Shown here piece by piece: positions 19,975-32,700 of a stretch of 64,000 bases of DNA. Below the pieces are notes generated by a model that was given only the letters and a program-made list of their open reading frames with translations, was not told where the DNA came from and ran no database searches. Numbering within the stretch: the stretch's first letter is position 1; each line of letters begins with the position of its first letter. Source of the DNA: Paraglaciecola mesophila (GTDB lineage Bacteria > Pseudomonadota > Gammaproteobacteria > Enterobacterales > Alteromonadaceae); contig NZ_CP047656.1 of NCBI RefSeq assembly GCF_009906955.1, positions 2,435,501 to 2,499,500 on the forward strand, read 5' to 3'. Both the position numbers and the translations under genes were made by a program.

Positions 19975-20002
19975 GCTGTCACGCCTCTATGCTGTTTTGC
20001 AC

Positions 20003-20728
20003 TTAATGAAAGTGGTAACTCACGCCTAAGGTAAATAAATCCACGTCGTCACTTTCAAGGTAGTATCTCTCCCATTCCACATTCACTTGAAAACGTTTTG
20101 ATAAACGGTAATTCGCGCCGACTCCTAAATACAGGTCAAGACCTTCTTCGCCATCCAGTGAAGGTAATGGGGTGTCACTGAATACCTCGCGAGAATCGTA
20201 TTCACTTTCCCATATATATAGCCCCCCACGCACATTAAAAAACCAGTCTTGATGACGCCAAAATTGATAATTTAGGCTAGCGGTAAAACCCTCTACTGAT
20301 TCAGGATGGATGGCCCTAGCCAGATCAAGGAATTTCTCTGGCTCAATGGTGGTCGTAGTAAACGCCGTGCTCACCTCTCCTAAATCCGTGTACCCAAATT
20401 CTAAACTGAATTTCTCACTCAAAGATGTGCCGACGCCCAATTTAAACGCAGTTCGAGAGTCATCCACATCAATGTCATACACTTCAAAGCCGATGCTTTG
20501 CGCCTCGTTATAGATACTTTGTTCTGAACTAGCCCCTGACGCGTAGCCTAAACTTGCTTGTACATACCAGTTCTCAAACAAACAATCGTCGTCAACCACA
20601 CACAGTGATTTTGAGGCAAGTTTCGGCAACAGGGACTCTTCCTGCACTGAACTCGCAGTTTGCGCCCAAGCGGCCTGCCCTAACGCTAGCGATAACCCCA
20701 GGCCTAACCCTATTTTTATGCACTTCAT
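20003..20728 (-). CDS. OmpA-type small outer-membrane beta-barrel protein
   Basis: This is a 241-aa predicted eight-stranded barrel. The signal peptide (about residues 1-22) ends AWAQ. A Cys pair (CVVDDDC) is followed by WYVQASLGYASG, then alternating strands, then a C-terminal strand ending SYHFH. There is no peptidoglycan-binding domain. The start at 20728 is supported by GGAGGA eight bases upstream, which lies inside the last codons of the giant gene. That gene's TGA is separated from this ATG by one base, so translation is probably coupled. Role: possibly an outer-membrane partner of the giant surface protein, by context only. Confidence 0.82.
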   Translation of the reverse strand: MKCIKIGLGLGLSLALGQAAWAQTASSVQEESLLPKLASKSLCVVDDDCLFENWYVQASLGYASGASSEQSIYNEAQSIGFEVYDIDVDDSRTAFKLGVGTSLSEKFSLEFGYTDLGEVSTAFTTTTIEPEKFLDLARAIHPESVEGFTASLNYQFWRHQDWFFNVRGGLYIWESEYDSREVFSDTPLPSLDGEEGLDLYLGVGANYRLSKRFQVNVEWERYYLESDDVDLFTLGVSYHFH

Positions 20729-20729
20729 G

Positions 20730-23700
20730 TCATCGTCCTCCACGGGTAAATACATTTTTTTGATACCCTCTTGTCGCGCCGGCTAGCGCCAAAAGAAGCA
20801 ACATCCAACCAAATGTTCCACCACCCCCGCCACCGGTGTTTTCAATTCGCACCTCGGCTGGGTTGACGGTAATCACTAATTGCGCCTCAGCTAACGCACC
20901 ATCAGCGTCATTAATGCCATAACGTATGACATCTGTTCCGACATACCCTTTGTTAGGCGTATAGGTCAATGTGGAATCGTTATTAACCACCACAGTACCA
21001 TTTTGCGCAGTGGCGCTAACAATAAAGAGCACCTCTCCATCTGGGTCCGAATCATTGCTCAATACATCGACCGTCACGCTTTGGTTAACTGTCATACTGA
21101 CACTATCGTCTTGGGCAATGGGTGCCTTATTGGTGATAACGCCAAGTCGCACCACCCCTAAGGCTGTACCACCATTTCCATCACTAATACCGTATTGAAT
21201 GATATCCTCCCCAACAAAACCATCTCTGGGTGTATAAATGATGCTTGTAGAGGTAAAGGTAACCTCACCAAAAGCAGCATTAGCTGAAGTAATTGTTAGT
21301 GTATCTCCATCAGCATCAGTGTCATTGTCCAGTACCGCTATTTCAACACTAGTATCAACCAATAACTCTGCTTCATCGTCGCTAGCCACAGGCAACTCAT
21401 TTTGCCCAACCCCCATCACCGCAACGCCACCAGGGTCAACTATCGTGCCATTGGCGATACCATCGGCATCATTCGGGCCACCATCGACAATCTGAATTTG
21501 CACACACCAATCACCTTCATTTAACCCAGGCTGCCAAACATCACCGCCAGGAGGTGGGCAGAAGCCAGGTTCGCCTTTTGTTGACCATACGCGATTCAAC
21601 TCAGACTCAGCAAACAGGAACCAGCCCGTTGAAACATAGAATTTACGATACACTGCATTTTGTGGAACCGGGCGAATTTGCGGCATCACGATTTTATATG
21701 CTTGACCAACATCTGGCAGGCCGTAGGCAATAAAGTCGAAGATACCGCCAACGTTCGTTGCGTCTGGGTCAGGGATAAGATCAGAGTCAAGCTCAATATC
21801 TTCATCCAATATCTTCGCTCCCCCTTCAATTGCATCGATGGCAAAGTTGCCTAAGCGTAAACACACGCCGGGATCACCTTCTACTAAATAACCATTGGTG
21901 AACGCCTCTTCTTCTGGCAGCACGTTACACTCAGGGATAGCATCCAAGTAGTCAGGAATGCCGTCTCTATCACTGTCATCAAATCCTTCTTGATCATCAG
22001 GAATGCCGTCACCGTCAGAGTCAACTGATGTCAGCACGGGTAAAGCATCTACGACTTCTAAGTAAATAATTTCCACATCACCAAAGTTAGGCGCGTCACT
22101 GTCAGTTATGCGCAAGCTAATGCGGTAAATACCAACCGAAACATTACTGGGATCAAAGGTAAAGGTGTCAAGATTGCTGTCTTCATCAAACAACACCTGC
22201 TCTAAATTCTCCCATTCAAAGTCATACTCGTTATCTGTATCAGGGTGAGTAATATCGCTAAAGACGGTGGCTAAACCGCCATTTTTAGCAATTAATATAC
22301 TGTTATTGCCCCCTTGTTTTGCAAACAAGGCCACATCAGGATTGACATTATCCTCTCGGATGGTCACCACGTGCTCAAACTTGTTGCCGCGATTGAGGCT
22401 TGGGTCCAGCGTTACAATAACGGTTTCAGTTCCCTCGCTATCCGCATCAGTGAATGACTCAAAGGTAATGTACGCATCACTACCTGATTCAAGAACGAGT
22501 ACACCATCAATCAGGTTGTGATCACTGCCATCAGCAGTGCCCGTCACGCTGTAAGGCACCTCTAAAGGATACACAGGCGACGTACCGTTCAAATGTACAC
22601 CAATTGTGATTTGACGCCCCTCAAGCACACTCTGATCTTTTTCAATCGACACAAGTGGTCTGACACGTACGAACTGACTGGCAATCCGTTGACGACCCTC
22701 ACCATCTTCAGCTAACCAGAATGCGGTATTCACACCAGGCTCGTAGAAAGTCACACCATCCACCAAGGATACAGGCAGCGGGTTACCGAAACGATCCACG
22801 GCTGAAGCCACTCCTAAATCAACTTTGGTAAACAAAGCGTTAGCATCGATAAATACATCTTCAGGTACGTCGATAACCGGAAGTAGCTCCACCCCATCAG
22901 GCGTAACTGTAACCACGGCACGCGCATTGGAAGCTAATCCTTGTGCATCTTCAATGCTGTATTCAATGATGGCATTTCCAATGAAACCGTCAACTGGGGT
23001 ATACGTCAGAATGCTGTCGGTATAACTAACGTCACCGATTGTGGCCGTCGCACCTACAATGCGTAATGTAACTGAGTCGGAGTCAGTGTCATTTGCAAGT
23101 ACGTCTAAAACGGCAGGTTCGAAACTTGTTAGGGTAAATACATCGTCAACTGCCAATGGCGCATCGTTCTCACCCTGCACGTCAATTGTAACCGTTGCAA
23201 TGTTTGAATCTAGCTGGCCATCATTAGCCTGATACGTAAAGGTAACCTGACCGGTGAAGTTTTCTGGTGGGTTATAGATAACATTTGGCATATCACCAAT
23301 TAATTCACCGTTAGGCAAAGTTAACAGGGTATAGGTTAATGCATCGCCTTCAGCATCTGTTCCCACTAAATTTAGTGGCAAGCTACCGTCTTCTTGTACA
23401 GATACGACCAAATCGGTTAATACAGGAGCAAGATTCGGATTTACCACAACCACCGGAACGACAATACAGGTGACGGCATCATTGGTATCTGACACACAGA
23501 CGTTTATCTCTGCGGTTCCTACAAACCCGTCATTTGCCACAAACGTAATGCTGCCATCCGAATTAATTTGCACCGTTCCATTTGCGCTGCCCGCTGATGA
23601 AATGCTTATAGGATCTCTATCGGCATCTTCAAAATTGGATAGTATGTCGATATTTACAGGCTCAATTAAATCCGTAAACGCTCTAATTGTTGCTCGATTC

Positions 23701-26700
23701 GAAGTTAACTGAGGAGCATCGTTAACAGAGTTCACGGTTAGATCGACATTACCGCTAACTGCCCCACCATTTCCATCACTCACTGTGTAGTTAATTGTAA
23801 CAGGGCCAAAATAGTCCGCTGGCGGCGTAAACACTATATTTCCGTCACTGCCCACACTCACAGTGCCGACTGAAGCACTTACTGAGGCAATACTTAATAC
23901 ATCACCATCGATGTCAGAATCATTACTTAATACATCTAAATTTAATGTTCCGTCCTCATCGATCGTCGCGGTTTCACCGTTAACCACAGGCAAATCATTA
24001 ACACTTGCTACGCTAATCGTTGATGTTGCGCTGGCTGTTCCACCATTTCCGTCACTAATGCTGTAACTGATAGTCGCAGTACCGTTAAAATTGTCTGCTG
24101 GTGTATACAGATAAGTATTGTTGCCATTTGGCGCTAACGTACCGGCATCAACAGAAATCTGTGTGATGCTTAAGGCATCACTTTCAACATCAATGTCATT
24201 ATTTAATACTGATATTGTTACACTTTGATCTTCAGAGGTGCCGTAACTGTCGCTGTTAGCAACAGGTGCATCATTGACTGATGTCACCGTTAAGGAAATA
24301 CTCGCATCGTCCGTGCCGCCATTACCATCACTGACAGTGTAATTAACCGTCACTGGCCCAAAGTAGTTTGCAGGCGGTGTATAGATTACATTGCCATTAC
24401 TTCCCACCGATACTGAGCCAACAGACGCACTAACCGAAGCAACGCTCAATGTATCCCCATCGACGTCAGAATCATTGCTTAATACATTTAAATTAAGTGT
24501 CGTATCTTCGGCAATAGTAGCTGTTTCTCCTGTAGCGACAGGCAAATCATTTACATTTTGCACATCGACTGAAACGGTTGTGCTGTCAAACAGTCCTGTA
24601 CCGTCCGCCACTACATAAGTAATTACGGCTGGACCATTAAAGTCACTTGGCGGAACATACACAATATCACCATCACCGTTTACACTCACCGTCCCAACAT
24701 CAACGGATACACTATCGATACTTAACGTGTCGTTATCCACGTCGATATCATTCGCTAACGCGGAGAAGGTTAATATTGTATCTTCGGCAACACTTGTTTG
24801 GTCAGCAGCGGCAACCGGTGCGTCCGGTGTACCTGCAACCGTAAAGCTTACAGTACCGGTATCTGTTCCACCGGCGCCGTCTGACACAATAAAGGTAACG
24901 GTTTCAGTGCCAAAAAAGTCAGCAGCTGGTTGATAATCAATACTTGTGCCGTCAGCAGACACACTCGCAACACCATTACCTGATACAGAGGTAACAGATG
25001 CAACCCGAATCGTTTGCCCTGTATCTGCGTCAGTATCATTTGCAACCACATTGAATGCCGCACTCGTGTCATCTTCAGTGATATTGAAAGTGTCAGGGCT
25101 GGTAACAGGTAACTGATTTAGCAGCGTCAAGGTCACATCCTGTGCGCTTAATGTTTGACGTTGGCCAAGACCATCTCGGTAACTAAACGCAGCTTGAGCG
25201 ACTAAGTCTTCGCTACTTTGCGTAGGAATAATAGCGTCACTATCAAGGGTTAAGGTCAAAATAAACTGCTCATCATTCACATCATTATCAGAATTAATGA
25301 GACCACCCAACGCTAAATTAACAGCTTGTCCACTGAGTTGTATTTGACTATCAACATTGGTTGATACATCACTCGTGGTACTATTAATTTGACCAGGATC
25401 GTTACCTGCACTTAGGCCGGTATCGAACACTCGTGTCAACGTAGCGGTGTTAGCCAAATACGCTAATCCTTCGGGAAGCACTAAAGAAAAGTTTGAATCG
25501 TTCGTGCTGCCGGCAGGGATAACCATGCTAATAGCAAGCTCTAAGGTCTCCCCCTGAACAAACTCAGCATTGTCCGTATTTACATCTGATGTATCAGTGA
25601 GGACGAAACTAGGAACCGCATATAAATCGCTTCCACCGCTGACAGTGACTAGCGTAGGGTTAGTACCGTCATCGCTTAAAGCATTATCGTCAGAACCTAA
25701 ATCAATAAAGTTATCGCCCCCGACGGTAGCTTGTCCCTCAAGCACAGTGCCATCAGATACATTATCAACGATGAAAGCAAAGCTGCCTGTAACAATATTG
25801 CCAGGTGCAATATCTCCCACATTTGCCAAATAAGGCTCATCGCTTACGATAACGCCTTGGCTGACCAACGCACTGTTAGGAATAAGTTGCGTATCAGCAG
25901 GTAAAGCCTGGTTAATTTGCACACCTTCAGCACCTGCTGAGCCTTGATTCAAGACACTTAAATTAACTTTTACCGTATCTCCTTGATCAATTTGACCGTT
26001 GCCATTTTGGTCACTTATTAGCTCCCAAGTTTGGCTAAATTCAAGGTCGGGTGCACCAGCTTGTCCATCAACAATTGAAATGTTAAGTGCTTGATAGCCA
26101 TCCAGCTGAACACCATTGCTGTCCGTTAATTGTAGACCCGTTTGGTCGCTAGAATGCGTACCTTGTAAAACGATAACTTCATCGTCGCTACCGCCATTAT
26201 TATCCACCAAGGGTGAGTCAACTGTAACCAAAAGCGTAACAACAACGCTATCATTACCTGCAAGAGAGGTGATATTCCCACTGATACTGCCGTCTACCAC
26301 ACTGGCTGTATTCGCACCATCAATCTGAATGGAGTTAGCAACATAGCTCAATCCATCCGGCAACGTATCGGCAAGGACGATGTTGTCGAGCGTGGTACTA
26401 CCTGCATTGTTAACGACGTAGGTAATTAATAATTCGTCACCAGCGGAAATAGCATTATCGCTGTCATTGTCAGTGACTAACTGTGCAGCTTGAGAAACAT
26501 ATAAATTCGTTATTTCCTCACTTGGTTCACCTATGCGAAGTGTCGTGGGCTGATCACCATTAGCATCATTTGCGTCCGCATCTGTTAATTCAGCCACCGT
26601 ATTAGCTGAATCAACAACACCTTGTGCAGAGATAACAGTGCCTGATAGCACGTTATCATTCACCGTCACTTGAAATGTAACCGTAGCCGTTTCATTTGCA

Positions 26701-29700
26701 GCTAAATCACCAACGTCAACTGAAATACCTGAAGTATCATCAGCGCTGCCGGCGTCCGTGGTAACAGAGTTGGCTACATATGTGGTGTTTGCTGGTATAC
26801 CTTCCTCGAAAGTAACTTGAGTGGCGTCTGTCCCATTGTTCGTCAAGCTCACCGTGTATAGCAAAGTATCACCTGGATCAGCAAAACCGTTGCCGTTTAG
26901 GTCGTTAGCTAACACGACTCCTTGGTCAGCTGCAATGAAATTAGCATCATCACTGACTACCGACTTACTCGTAGCAAAGGTGTAAGAGCGTTCATCTGAA
27001 TTCGCGCCCGATGCACTGGAATACACACCATTTTGCACAGATACCACTAATGGCTCACCGATATTTGCATCATTGTCTACACGAGCATCAAAGGTAAACG
27101 TTTTTGCTCCGTCCACTACGGCGAGAGTGCCAAAATCAACGTCTAAATTTGTTGGGTCAGAATCGTCAACACTTTGCCCCATAAAACTGCCGTCGACATA
27201 GGTTAAGCCCTCAGGGATCGCCACCTGCAAGCTAGTATCAAAAGCATTGGTGCGGTTCATTTGTGGCGTAGCCGTAAAGGTATAAGTTACGGTATCACCA
27301 AGGGTGACGGAGTCACGATTGGACGTTAAAGCGACGACTAACGCGGGTTCTACAATATCGATATCTAACGTATCCGGACCTGCTAGTGCTCCTCCCCCAG
27401 CGACACTTACCGAGTTTTGCAATGTCACCCCTTGAGCATTAGCGGGTTCATCAATCACAGTGGCGACAACACTGATGACAAAACTGTCATTGCTATTATC
27501 TGCATCCGCTATGTTACTTACCGTTCCTAAATCGATAGTAACAAGATTATTGCCATCGACTGAACCACTGGCATCCCCTGTAACGCTTATATGACTACCC
27601 GCGCTTATCGAACTAGATTCAAAACGTAAGCCGTCAGGCAATTCATTGCTGATGATCACATTTGCTATATCACCCTCAATAACATCTACACGTAAATCTA
27701 TCGTCACTGTATCGCCAATAGTCACATCATTAGTCGTGTGCACAGAGTTGAGTGAAGACTGTACTGCCAAGGTATTTGCTACGGTTAACTCACTGCTCGC
27801 TAACTCGTTGTAGTTATTCAGTAACGTATCGCTATCATCATCACTATTTACGCTTGAGCCGTCGCGGCCTTGGTCATTGGGCTGGCTTGAATAACTAGCA
27901 CTGAAATCGTTACCCAACACATCTCCTGCGGCGGCGTTATTACTAACGACGACATCATAGGTTAACGTGAGAACGCCACTTGGGGGGAAGTCAACTGTAG
28001 CCAACTGTAACGTATCGCCAGCAGCGTTGGTTTCAACTTGGCTAAGGTTAGCATCAGTTACAGGGGTGTTACTTGATTCAAGAACAACAAGATCCGAGGT
28101 GTTTGTAAGCACAATATTGCTAAAAGCATTGCCGCTGCCGGTTCCATCAGGCGCACCGAGTAATCCTGCATCAATTAAGCTCGCTAAATCAACCGAATAT
28201 GCTGTTGCATCAGTTGACGTGTTAGTAATGATCGTCTGATAGGAAATTGTATCGCCAGCATCACTGCCTGTTGCTCCGGCGGTAATGGTCTGTTGAATGT
28301 CTAAGTTCGCTTCTATTACGGTTACGGTTTCCAGCGCACTAGGTATCGGTGTACTTGCGCCGTCATAACCCAACTCAGCCTTAGCTTCTAACGTCGTGCC
28401 GTTTTGATTATCCAGAATATTATCAACCACAACATCAACATCTATGGTGATGACTTGAGACGTGCTGGCGCTGTTGGTGATGGTTCCAAAATCTAACACC
28501 AACGGATTCGTGGTAGTCGCCGGAGTGGTACTAGGTGAATTAGTCGCGCTAAAATCGTTATCAGGCAAGGTGATGCTGATTGGTGACCCGCTGTACGTCA
28601 AACCATCTGGTAAGTTTAGGGAATATTCGAAATTATCGGTAGAGCCGGTAGGAATGCTGAAGGTAGCGGTCATCGTAACCGTTTCACCTATTTGGGCATT
28701 TTCATTGGATGTGACCAAAGACACTGTCGGTGCCCCTGACGTAATGACTTCACTGGTCATGACCGTTAAATTATTGACAGCTTGGCCTGAGTCATTGTTA
28801 TTTTGCGTTCCATTACGCTCGCCTGTGTCTGAGCCAGGCGTTCCAGGGGTAACATCCCCTGTACCATTATTGCTGGGTAGACTGGTAACACTCGCTGTTG
28901 CGGTATTCGTTACTTCCTCCTCGAAACCAATAGCGGGGTCCACTTGGGCTGTAAACACCACTTCAATTGATTCATCTGGCCCGAGGTAACGCTCTGACGC
29001 TGCTAAACAACTGCTATCGACGGTAAGATCATTCCCATTAAAGCTCGCACAAGCAGCAATATCCACATCACCTCGAGATAATGTTGCGCCAGTAATTGCA
29101 GGAGACTGTAAGCGTGCTGGAAGCGAATCTTCAATTAACCATTCCCAACCGCGTGTGACATTTGCCCCGTCGGTGTTCGTTGCTGTTAATGTGTAAGTCA
29201 CGGTATCGCCACCATCTACACTATCGGGGCTGGCAACATAGGTTAGCGTAATGTTAGGCAAAGCAACCTTGGCAGATGTTTGCGTTGAATCTGCTTGGGC
29301 AGCGTTTGCTTGATTATCGTAATGTACGCGTCCCGTTAAGGTTTTCGTGTCAGCACGATTATTATCAGTCGTATTAAGTACTAAGGCATCAAAGGTCACA
29401 ATCACTTTTTCAGCGTTAGCATCATTATCGGCATTTGTTACATCACCAAGATCAAATGCTAAAATTTGATTGGTAAAGCTTGGGGTGATGCTGGTGTTGG
29501 TACTATTAAGTGCCCCACTATTGCTACCGGTAAGGCTAGTATCAAATTCCCCTCTTATTAAAGCGGTATTCGTTAAATACTGAAAACCATCGGGCAATGT
29601 CACCTCAACAATAGAGTTGCTGCCCGTTTCATTGGTCACGCCTTCTGGTAGGGTCACTTCAAATTCATAGGTCGCAATCTCGCCGATGGCAAGTTCTACT

Positions 29701-32700
29701 GTGCCTGAGTCTGCTGTCCACGCTTCACTAGAAGCAATTAAGGCAATAGAATCTGCCGTAGGGTTGGCGGTGCTGACATCACTGCTATCCGTGTCTGAAC
29801 TGTCGCGCTCAACCGCCGTGTCGCCGTCTTGACTATCCCCCGTTGACGACGCATCGACACTGAATGTGGCACCACTTTGCACATCATCTTTTACCACTGC
29901 TGTATAGGTGAAAGTAACGCTATCACCTGCTGCCAAACTGCCTGCTCCTAATGTGTAGGTAATGTTAGGGCTTGAGTACGCATAAGCATACCCTGCAGGT
30001 GTAGTGCCTTGCGCCGGTGTCGTCAAATCGAATATATTTGCATTGACCGCGCTCGTCACGACCACATCATAGGCAGGGGCCGTACCTGTATTCTCTACGG
30101 TAATGGTTGTGGTTACCGTGTCTCCGGCTTGCAAGTTACTAGCAGGGCTAGCAGATGTCGTTGTCGCCAGTACATGCTCGGTAAAGTTACGCGCCACAGA
30201 TGATGCGACATTGCTCCCCGTTTTGCCCGTGTAATCTAGGCTACTGTTAATTCTCTTATTCTGTCCTGATGTTGTCGCACTATTGGCTGCATCATCTTCA
30301 ACGAGAGCCTCAATAGTAAAGGTAAAAGTGTTATTGGTATTATCGTTGTCTTCGGCTACGGTCGTAGTTGCAGGGCTATCAAACGCGATATTAATGGTTT
30401 GACGAGTAGCAACACTGCCAGTTGTTGTTACCGTTGGAGCTGTGTCAACCGTCCCATTGAACCCAGCGTTATCTACGCTAGTGCTAGAAGCGACATAAGA
30501 CAGCCCAGCGGGCAGCCTTAACGCCAAGGATAAATCCGGTGTTTGTCCTTCTGGTAAGGTCACGCTTGTTAAATAAGTAACCGTATCGCCCACCACAAAG
30601 TTACTGCCATTACCGTTAGGTGAAATGGAATCAATCGTTGTACTGATTACCGGCCCATCAACAACCAAGTCAGTTGTCGCCACTTGTGTTGGGAAAGCCG
30701 TTGCATTGGTATTACTCGCCCACACTGTATTAGTCACTGATTCTATTTCTTGGCGTGGGGTAACATTGTCAGCAACCGTTCGCGAATAGGTAATCACCAC
30801 GACGCTTCCTGCTGCTAAAGGATCATCTAACTTGAAGTCGCCTCCAGCAAGTGTGCCTGTATACGCCGTCGTCGTCATACCATCGACTGTTACTTGGTTT
30901 AAAACCGCATCATCAAGTCCTGTGGCGGCGGGTGAGGATGCTGTGACATCATAAGCTGGTGCCCCACCATCATTGGTAATGGTTAGGGTATAGCCGATAA
31001 CATCACCTGCATCTACAATGTCATCTGCTATGTCGTCTGCAAATACAACAGACAGAACAGGCGCTCGAACGGTTAATGAGCGACCTTTTAACGTGACTGC
31101 TTGACCGTTTTGCGTGCTGTTAGTTGCTCCCTGGAATAGGTTAGTTAACTCCAAACCATCGGCAAAGGGTTCGTCCGATACGGTAACGGTTACATCCACG
31201 GCAATAATTTCAGTTTCAGTGCTACTTAGATTAGGCCATTCAATACGCAACAAGTTTGAACTACCGTCAACCGTAATGCTGCTGGGGGATAATCCTGCAG
31301 TATCAGTACTGGCCAACACGATATCATTTCCAAACGACAGGTTAATATCAGCCACATCAAAAATAGGTAGGGGGAAATAATCTTCAAATACAATACCGCT
31401 GGTATCACCAGACGGAATTTCCATTGTTAATCTGAATGTGACCTGCGATTGTGGGGCGTATTCAGCTAAAGGGTTAACGATAACTTTCGACGTTGAAATT
31501 GTTTGTACAGCAACAGAGTCATTGGAATTATCAGAACAAGATGCAGCACCTGCAGTAAGACCATAGACCGCATTAGTGGCCGTGTTTAAGCTGTCATTTG
31601 CCAACACAGGATCACCTGTTGAGGCATAGGTTTGATCGACTGTGACAGTATAAACTATGGTTATTTCAGTTCCAGCTGCTAAGTCACCCGTCACTGAGTG
31701 AACATCGTACTCTAGTGTAGTGGTGCTATCGCCGTTTACAGTGACCGTCGGCGTAATGGGAACATTTGTGTCTATCGTCATAGAGTTATGACTGGTAAAG
31801 GTTAAGCCATCATCAAGTGTATCGGTAACAACAAGGGCATTGGCTGTTTCGTAGTCTGTCAATTGAATACGATTGGTCACCGTAAAAGTGTCGCCTGGCA
31901 CCAGAATTTCTTTGGAATGAGTTTGCTGAATGGCTAAATGTTTAGCGGTGAAATTACTGTCTTGTGCCGTTTGGCTGAGCGACGTTCCTGCAGGGAATTC
32001 GCTATCAAATGTGCTTGAGTGGGTAATTGGCATAACGTCACAAGTTGCACCGTTTAATACATTTCCAACGTATATCGAATAACTCAAGCTTGCATCATTT
32101 TCAGAGGCACCACCTGTTATGCTATTACAACTTCCTAGTACTTGACCAGCGACAGCATCGGCTGCCGGCTCACTATCAACTGCACAGCCATCACCACCAC
32201 TAAAACTCGCTGAGCTAATAAATGCCGATGACGCACTTAAATTATCAACAATTTGCGGTGCAGTAAGGGTCTTGGTATTTGCCACATCGACCACGTGATT
32301 AAAAGCAACGGCAAACCCTGCACCTGGCACACGCTCTGACTCAGATGCGTTATTGGTGAACTCGTAGTTGACTACCGTTGGTGCAATGTTAGCACTCACG
32401 CTACTTCCTTCGATCGGACCATTGTCACCTGTCGCTGTATCGCCAAACTCATAAACAGGTTGCAATGCTAGCGATAGTGGCGCGCCAATATCCGCTGAAC
32501 TATTTACGGTAATACAAATCTCACTGGTAAGTGCAGGGCCACCTGCGACCACTGAGCCAGAGGGTAATGAAAACACTGCCAATGTATCCCCTTCAGTCCC
32601 GGTCACATCGGATTGAACCTTAGGATCTTCAAGGGTGTTATTCGCGCCAAAAGTGCCAACATTGGTTACATCAACGCTACTGCCGAATACAGATACAGAG

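Noticed and set aside
28462..28989. 175-codon open frame on the strand opposite the giant gene
   Set aside because: Composition mirrors the repeat gene and there is no ribosome-binding site or homology. The many similar plus-strand frames across 20.9-31.4 kb are rejected for the same reason.
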